DNA of 64,000 nt from Gossypium raimondii (lineage: Eukaryota > Streptophyta > Magnoliopsida > Malvales > Malvaceae): positions 50,254,390-50,318,389 of the forward strand of contig NC_068576.1 in NCBI RefSeq assembly GCF_025698545.1, read 5' to 3'. The position numbers and the translations under genes were made by a program. The notes beneath the pieces were generated by a model. It worked only from the letters and a program-made list of their open reading frames with translations, was not told where the DNA came from and made no database searches. Numbering within the stretch: position 1 is the stretch's first letter; each line of letters starts with the position of its first letter. Positions 57,490 to 64,000 of this stretch are shown in pieces.

Positions 57490-57874
57490 TGTTAGAATTA
57501 AGTGACCCGAATCCTTATTTAAATAAAATATAGTGGTAAAATAAAATAAAAGTAAAATTCATATAGAACTACACTTCTTTTATTTTATTTTAGAATAAGG
57601 TTTTTAAACCTTATTAAACTCCATCTATTTGATATTGATTAGAATAAAGTGTTTCAATCTTACTACACTCCTATTAGAATATGGTTTTTCAAGCCTATAA
57701 ATAGACATAGTCTACTCCTCTTGTAATCATTCGAATTCGACATAGTGAATTTTCTTCTCCTTTGCTCGTGGTTTTTTCCCGAAAAGTTTTCCACGTAAAA
57801 ATTTGTGTGTTATTTATTTTTATTTCTCTTTTCTTTGCGATAGATTGTCATTACTGACATTCTATTATTTTACA
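57490..57874 (+). repeat. Copia 3' LTR
   Basis: 385 bp, TGTTAG...TTTACA, aligned with the 5' LTR; TATAAATA near 57696. Confidence 0.93.
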
Positions 57875-58136
57875 ATTATTATAATAATATAATATATATA
57901 CTTAAATATTAAATAAACATATTTTATTAATATATACATATGTATATTAAATTTACACATGTAATCACTAATACCATCCACTTGTTAAAATAATGTTTAA
58001 TTGCTTCTTTAGTCCTTTTAATATTTTTAATCTATAATTCAACTTTCACCCTATATGCAAACGAGTCCGATTTACGGGAACGGAGTCTCAAGAATGCACT
58101 TTCTGACACCCCTGACTATCGGGTCGTTATAACCTA

Positions 58137-58475
58137 AGACAATCTTGTATAATAAAAATAATTAACTATTCAATTTATTTTGTACGGATTTATATATTAC
58201 ATATTTGAATATAAAATTTATTATACAATATTAATTTATAATGCATGGGAATATATATGAAGAGTACATAAATTTTTATCATATTGTAACTTTTAAAATT
58301 TTATTTTATATTCCAGCCAAAAAAGAATTAATCCAATGCGAGATGAGGGTTGAAAATCATATTAATACTAATTAAAAGAGAGTCGATCATAGTTGAAGTT
58401 TGATAAAGATAAATTTATATTAGGGTTAATTTGACTAAATATTTCTAAATTAGTTTTTAAATTTTAAAATGTTTT
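58137..58475. other. AT-rich spacer between two solo LTRs
   Basis: Nothing recognisable. Confidence 0.5.
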
Positions 58476-58480
58476 AATCA

Positions 58481-61313
58481 TGTAACACTTCATACTCGGT
58501 TCAGTCATTGGACTTGAGTTACAGGATGCTACTACAATAAACTGGAACATTAACATGCAATTTAATCAAAAACATTCAATAACTTAATATATACAAGTTA
58601 ATTTCATGTTAAACATGCATTACAAATAAAATCGAGTCTCAATCAGGCTTACGAAAACCCTTAAACCGACTTAGAACCAAATTAGGACCATTTTGAAACA
58701 TTTACAAAAAGATAGGTAAAAAGGTAAAACATGGGTTACACGACCCTGTGATAGGGTTGAGGCCGTGTGGTGCCATCGCACAGCTGTGTCCCTAAACCGT
58801 GCAACAATCACATATCGTGTAGTCGAGTGTCATACGACCGTGTCATCCAACAGTATGTGACACACGGCCCTGTGATAGCTCGTGTGCAACAAAAATGACC
58901 TATTTAAGCAAGTTTTCATACCATACCTTTAAGTGACCTATAACGCCATTTTATGTTACTCTTACCAACACCAAAACGTACATATTTCAAAGTCAAAACA
59001 CCAATTCTTCTAACCATTTAAACATATAACAAATATGCCCACAATGACACAAACAGTTCAATAAGCTCAATTCAAACACAATACATATTAAAACCTTAAA
59101 CCATTTAATGCCAATCTCAATTCACATGCTTAATACATTTCAATTCTTTACCATTATCATAAACTTCCTAATTGTCAAATTGATACCAACCAAGTTGCGT
59201 ATGAGCTTAAATACAAAACTAATATGTCAAAACATGATCACAATCTTGAAAAGATTAACCATCTTATATACATGCCACAAATAAACAAGTTGAAACATCA
59301 AAGTATATCGTGTCGAGAGACGATAGGTGTGTGCTTCTAGTTGATCCAATTGACACGTTTCAGACGTCTAAATCTACAAAAAAAAAGTGATAACACGGGT
59401 AAGTATTTAAAATACTTAGTAAGCTCATACAATATAAACAGTTACATACCTCAATTACTTATCACACATTCAATTTATTATACAATATAAGTGTCTCTAT
59501 CAAAACACAACGAAACAACATCAAATACATAAGGCTTTGAGCTCAAACTATACATATAACCTTAACTATTTATACTTCCATTACAATCCGATTTGCATCA
59601 AATATCCAACAATCATTTTGCTAACATTAACTTCATATCATCATATTTCTATTTTACTATTCTACCTGATGAAACATCGTAAAAGAACTCAGTATACAGG
59701 TGAAAATATCAATAGTGTCTGGTTACCCTTTCAAGTTAACTTGCACAACAGAGAGCTTGATCAAGGCTTAATATACTTATATGCTCGAGTCCGCAACAAA
59801 TGTTGGAACTCAGAACCTAGAAAATAACCCATAATCTCGTGTACAAGACTTTTACTAAGTTCATCATGATTTAATCTCAATTTATTTCTATTTCATATCA
59901 ATCCATTTTATTTATAGTAAAACCTCAATTTATAATTCACAACAAAACATTAATTCATAATGTAATACAATACAACAGTAATATAAGTTTGGTTATACTG
60001 TATGAACTTACCTGACAAATCAATAGCTATTTAGATAATGAGACTATTCAACAATTTTCTCTTTCCACGTAAATCTTAGGTTATTGTAATTATTGATCTA
60101 TGATATAGATTTATTTCAATTTAATCATCCAAATATCATATAACAACTTATTACACATATATGTAAGCTCAATCTCATCTTCCAATTATTTCCTCAAGTT
60201 TTACATTTTATTCAATTTAGTCCCTAAAATCAAACTTATCATAACTTCCAAATTTAGACTCCAAATTTTAAAATAACTTCAAATACATCCAATTAATGCC
60301 TCCTATTATAAAAAATTACAGAAATTACTTGTCAATTTCAATATATTAACAATTTAGTCATTATGTTCAAAATTATTAAAAATCGCTTTATAAAATAGTC
60401 ATATTCTCCATCAAAACTTCAAACTCTACAATAAACATTCAAAAACTTCAATTAACATCAATGACAACTTTAGAAATCTTCAACAGTTTAGATAACGGAG
60501 ATATGAATTAACTGGATATAGTTGCAACGATCTCAAAAGTGTAAAAATTATAAATATTAACTTAAGAATTACCAATTCGGAGGGCTGAATGTGTTAAAAC
60601 TTAGAACCCTATTCTTTCTTTCTTTTTTCAGTGAAGAAGACGAGTGGAAGGAAGAAAATAACTTTGTTTCCTTTTAATTTTACTTTTATACTTAAATTAA
60701 CTTAAGTAATTAACATTAACCTAATTAACTTTTAATTAATCATTATTTAATTAAACACAAACTTAATTAACAAAGTGGATAGCTTACAACTAGCCTCCAC
60801 CACCGTTTGACAGTTAAAAATTGGTCCAATTACTCAATTGGTCCTTCAATTAATTAATTAAGCTTTATTTCAATTAAACCTTAATTAATTAGGGCCTAAT
60901 AACAATTAACCCAAAAGTTAATGGGACTTATGACACCCACCACCGCTTGGACTTTTGAAAATGGTCTAATCACCATTTTGATCCCGTATCTATTTAAAAT
61001 CTATTGAGATTAACTTTTATCATTTTTACACTTTAGTCTTTTTTCCACTTATATAATAGCTCCCTAAATATTCAACAATATTAATATTTATGAGCTCAGT
61101 TTATGAAAACGAGATCTCAATACATCATTTTTCAAAATCACTGGCTTTTTGTACGTATCATTCGTACCTTGATTAACTGACCAATTAACAAAAATTATTA
61201 GATTAAAATTCAATAAAACACTATAATAAAATCGTAAATATTATTAAATAATATTTACAGATTCACTCGTCGGAATTGAGGCCCTGAAACCACTAAAAAA
61301 ATGGGTCGTTACA
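58481..61313. mobile_element. Gypsy solo LTR, family C-like, second copy
   Basis: 2833 bp, TGTAACACTTC...GGGTCGTTACA, flanked by a perfect AATCA duplication (58476-58480 and 61314-61318). It has CACACGG-type clusters at 58735-58890 and the closing block ATTTACAGATTCACTCGTCGG seen in this kind of LTR. No internal retrotransposon domains, hence a solo LTR. The 96-codon frame at 59537 is not accepted as a gene. Confidence 0.9.
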
Positions 61314-61318
61314 AATCA

Positions 61319-62547
61319 AGTCTTTAAAGTATCATTATTGTATTAAGGTAGACATTTCATATTCTAGCCATTAGTTTTCCATGTAAATATCAATTCAGAT
61401 TTGACATGGTACATCTTTAAAACAAATGGATGAAATTGTGAATACGTATAAACTTATTGTATGCATAGCATATATTTGAGGTGCTAAAAAGATAATAAGT
61501 GTCATTAATATTTAGAAGGGCTATTTTTTTCATGTTAGATCCAAGATGTTAAATTTGGTAGATACACCTGAATTTGTAATCTGACCAACTTATTTTAAAT
61601 TTTGTTTACGCCAATTTTGAATTGACATGTTAGATTAAAATTACTTGAAATGAAGAGGTTTTTTAGTAGTGGAGGTTTATTTTTAAATGATAGTATAGAA
61701 TAATTCTAATATTTATTTGCCTCGTCCTACCTTGATATTTCAAAATACCATTTTAAAATTTACCCTATATATTTATATTTTAAAATGATAAAAATGTAAT
61801 AACACATTATGCAATAACTCTAAAATATTTACATTAAGATATTTATAGATTATTTTCCTACATTCATATGTCAAGAAATTACTACAAATAATTAAGAAGT
61901 ATTAAATGGAGTTAGACAAGACAAGGCATTATAGATGTAGAAGTAACAATGGTATTCAAAATTTAACATCTATGGTGTTAGAATAATAAGGTAAATCAAG
62001 TAAAATAAGGAAATCAAGGTAAGATTTTGAGGTGTGAATAATTTTCTTTTAAGATTTTGATTATATTTTTAGGTATAGCAAATTCATAAACAATCCAAAC
62101 TAAAGTAGTGGAAATGACAAATGGAACTGTTTTATAGGCAGAGAATAGCTACATATTAAAGTATCTGTTTATGAAATAGTGATGTCACATCATCTGTATA
62201 TACTTTTTAATAGTTTAATGTCATATTAATATTTTTATCTTAAATTTTAATATTTTCATCCTGCAAAAAAATTAAATCCAAATAAAAATCCTGAAATTTT
62301 AAATAAAATTACTAATGTGACATTAAATTATTGAAAAAGGATAATATATGTGTTTCATACCATTTTTTTTCAAGATACATATGTTTTGATGAAATTGATG
62401 GCATGTAGAAAAGATGATCTAACTGTGGGAGGAGATAAAGTAAAAGTTGCAATTCAAGTAAGTAGAGATATCATTTAAGGTGCAATTTTATTGCAGGACC
62501 CACTACTTTAATGGTTATCCATCTCCATTTAAATGGAACCTTCTTTG
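61319..62547. other. Spacer before the right-hand Copia element
   Basis: AT-rich, no gene or bounded repeat recognised. Confidence 0.5.
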
Positions 62548-62730
62548 TGTTAGAGATAATAGTCAGTTAGAGAAGTAGTTAGAATGAGCTGAGGAGTTAG
62601 CTAATCTGTTAAGGAAGGTGGTTATCTGCTTCTATAAATATGTACATTTAACACTGTATTGAGGAGCTTAACAAGAATAATTTCAGATTGAAAACACATT
62701 TTATTTCTTTAGTTTACCTAAATTTCTTCA
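62548..62730 (+). repeat. 5' LTR of a second Copia element
   Basis: 183 bp, TGTTAGAGATAATAG...AATTTCTTCA, followed at once by TGGTATCAATCGC (primer-binding site, 62731-62743). TATA box TATAAATA at 62633-62640. Very short LTRs of this kind are known in Retrofit/Tork-like plant Copia elements. The 3' LTR lies outside the window, so the start is inferred from the TGTTAG motif. Confidence 0.75.
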
Positions 62731-62758
62731 TGGTATCAATCGCTAGGTGTTCTTGAGC

Positions 62759-64000
62759 ATGGCAACAACAAATTCTGCTGCTTCTGACTCGGTTGAATTG
62801 AATGGCTCTGTTTTTGGTGCGGATCGGGTGGTGAATTCGCTTCCTCGGCATGAAGTAGTGAAGCTTGATGAAGGAACTTTTCTTCAATGGAAGCAACAAG
62901 TTAGGTTTATTACTAATGGCTATGAGTTGTTTGGATTTCTTGATGGATCTATTTCTGCGCCGCCGAGATTTGTGCAAGCAACGGATGGTGCTCTTGTACT
63001 CAATCCGGCGGCATCCGTTTTTCAGCAACAAGATAATCTTCTTACTTCGTGGCTCCTCTCCACCATAAGTTCGACTATTGTGTCTTCTTTTATGGATGTT
63101 CAATCGGCATCTGATGTATGGAACACAGCGTTGGCGATGTTCGCGGCCGATATAGATCAACGACAGTCAAGATTGCGTCATGATCTTCACTCTCTCAAGA
63201 AAGGGAGCTTGTCGATCCGCGACTATGTGGCAAAGCTAAAAAGTTTGTGTGCTCTCTTGGAGTCGTCTAGAACCACCATCTCGGTGGCGGAGCGGACGGC
63301 AGTGTTACTTGCGGGCCTTCCGTCTGAATTTGAAGGTGTTGTATCTTCGGCCTCGTTGTCCTCTACTCCTTTGCCGTTTCAGCGTTTGGTGGAAGCCTTG
63401 ATCGAGTGTGAGAATCGGCATGTTCAAACAACTCAAGAGGTGGTGTATGCTGCTAACTTGGTGGAAGATGAGTCCACGGAAGGTTCTACAAGAGGAGGTC
63501 GTTCGGGGCTGCGTGGCCGTAGGAGGAACTTTCGGCCGCGTCTTCAATGTCAGATCTGCTCCCGTTTTGGTCACGTCGCTCAGAGGTGCTATTACCGGTA
63601 CCACCATGACGATTCATCGTCGATGCAGGTTCAATTGCCGAACCCTCGTGGTTCTGGAGATGGTGGATGGTCTTCAAAATCGAATACAAGACCTAGGATT
63701 TCCAACCTTGGTCAAAATTATTATGGAAATAATTTTGGTCAAAATTGTTTTGGGGTTGGTCAAAATAATGGTGTTTCTGGTCAAAATGTGTGTGCTGATG
63801 GCTATAATGGTTTTCTGGAACAACGTGCAGGAAATAATTTTGGTCAAAATTGTTTTGGGGGTGGACAAACTAATTGTGTTTCTGGTCAAAATGTGTGTGC
63901 TGATGGCTATAATTGTGCAGGACCGAATGTTGGGCTACATGGATGGCCTAGGCCAGGTAGCCGTGAGTTTAGACCACCTACTAATGGGCCGCATGATGTT
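62759..64000 (+). CDS. Copia gag (5' part of gag-pol), runs off the window
   Basis: Open for 414 codons from the ATG at 62759 to the window end with no stop. Product: N-terminal MATTNSAASDSVELNGS; gag UBN2/retrotran_gag region with LDEGTFLQWKQQVRFI, GYELFGFLDGS, DVWNTALAMFAADIDQRQSR, IRDYVAKLKSLCALLES, AVLLAGLPSEFEGVV; then a Gly/Arg-rich RNA-binding stretch (RGGRSGLRGRRRNFRPR) and a CCHC zinc knuckle CQICSRFGHVAQRC. After it comes a Gln/Asn/Gly-rich linker with a 35-residue direct duplication (DNA units begin at 63725 and 63830). Gag forms the particle that packages the element RNA. The intact frame, 28 bp after the LTR, suggests a young and perhaps competent element. The protease is expected beyond the window. 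Confidence 0.9.
   Translation, partial: MATTNSAASDSVELNGSVFGADRVVNSLPRHEVVKLDEGTFLQWKQQVRFITNGYELFGFLDGSISAPPRFVQATDGALVLNPAASVFQQQDNLLTSWLLSTISSTIVSSFMDVQSASDVWNTALAMFAADIDQRQSRLRHDLHSLKKGSLSIRDYVAKLKSLCALLESSRTTISVAERTAVLLAGLPSEFEGVVSSASLSSTPLPFQRLVEALIECENRHVQTTQEVVYAANLVEDESTEGSTRGGRSGLRGRRRNFRPRLQCQICSRFGHVAQRCYYRYHHDDSSSMQVQLPNPRGSGDGGWSSKSNTRPRISNLGQNYYGNNFGQNCFGVGQNNGVSGQNVCADGYNGFLEQRAGNNFGQNCFGGGQTNCVSGQNVCADGYNCAGPNVGLHGWPRPGSREFRPPTNGPHDV
63725..63915 (+). repeat. 105 bp direct duplication within gag
   Basis: GGAAATAATTTTGGTCAAAA...GTGTGTGCTGATGGCTATAA occurs twice, 105 bp apart, in frame (FGQNCFG..Q.N.VSGQNVCADGYN). Confidence 0.92.

Larger units (their letters stand above)
52965..57874 (+). 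mobile_element. Complete but coding-defective Ty1/Copia retrotransposon
   Basis: 4910 bp with two LTRs, perfect ATTAT target duplication (52960-52964 and 57875-57879), a primer-binding site, a broken gag-pol in the order protease-integrase-RT-RNase H (Copia order) and a purine tract before the 3' LTR. It is inserted in the family C solo LTR. Confidence 0.95.
49169..58131. mobile_element. Gypsy solo LTR, family C, split by two later insertions
   Basis: It begins TCTAACACCCCTAACCC and ends CGGGTCGTTATA (degenerate TG...CA), with a perfect ACCTA duplication (49164-49168 and 58132-58136). After removing the hAT element (with its 8 bp duplication) and the Copia element (with its 5 bp duplication), the LTR is about 2815 bp, close to the second family member at 58481-61313 (2833 bp). 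No gag-pol of its own exists, so it is a solo LTR. Confidence 0.85.

Noticed and set aside
62714-63889. Several minus-strand frames of 67-148 codons
   Set aside because: Antisense shadows of the open Copia gag, which has a PBS, LTR and zinc knuckle in the right order.
1-64000. CRISPR arrays, bacterial operons, rRNA or tRNA genes
   Set aside because: No regularly spaced identical repeats with unique spacers, no prokaryotic gene organisation, and no cloverleaf or rRNA segment recognised; the only tRNA-like signals are the pol III boxes of the SINEs.

Overview
The window is nuclear DNA of a flowering plant: very AT-rich, intron-containing genes, large intergenic spaces full of nested transposable elements, and a decayed chloroplast ndhF insert. 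The retroelement types (about 2.8-2.9 kb Ty3/Gypsy solo LTRs with termini such as TGTAATGG...TCGACA and TGTAACAC...GTCGTTACA) resemble what I know from cotton (Gossypium, Malvaceae). That taxonomic call is inference.

Six host genes can be modelled, and every exon chain closes in frame. They are: PAM16/TIM16 (mitochondrial import motor, minus, 12.8-14.3 kb); a VIM/ORTHRUS PHD-RING-SRA-RING ubiquitin ligase of DNA-methylation maintenance (minus, 16.1-19.0 kb); a DYW-class PPR RNA-editing protein (plus, 35.0-36.9 kb); an IRX10-type GT47 xylan glycosyltransferase (plus, 42.4-45.2 kb); a plastid rubredoxin-like membrane protein (plus, 46.0-47.0 kb); and an At4g14100-like secreted protein (minus, 47.5-48.2 kb). 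They act in unrelated processes, as expected for a eukaryotic gene neighbourhood.

Layout. 0-10.3 kb: decayed LTR retrotransposons and hAT-like MITEs. 10.3-14.5 kb: PAM16. 15.06-21.13 kb: the VIM gene enclosed between two long inverted arms built from about 80 bp tandem repeats. 21.42-29.71 kb: a two-ORF PIF/Harbinger transposon (TSD TAA) that carries a putative RRM exon of a host G3BP-like gene and is split by a 2.9 kb Gypsy solo LTR (TSD CTCAA). 29.9-34.8 kb: tRNA-derived SINEs, a plastid fragment and a foldback MITE. 35-48.3 kb: the gene-rich part, with two MITEs whose subterminal sequence matches the right end of the large PIF element, one of them in an intron. 49.2-61.3 kb: two Gypsy solo LTRs with perfect TSDs; the first is split by a 1.2 kb hAT element and a 4.9 kb Ty1/Copia element. 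62.5 kb to the end: the 5' part of a second Copia element with an open gag frame.

The signals most worth a second look are the tandem-repeat inverted arms around an intact VIM gene, the PIF element with its putative captured exon, and the presence of that element's MITE derivatives in the same window.
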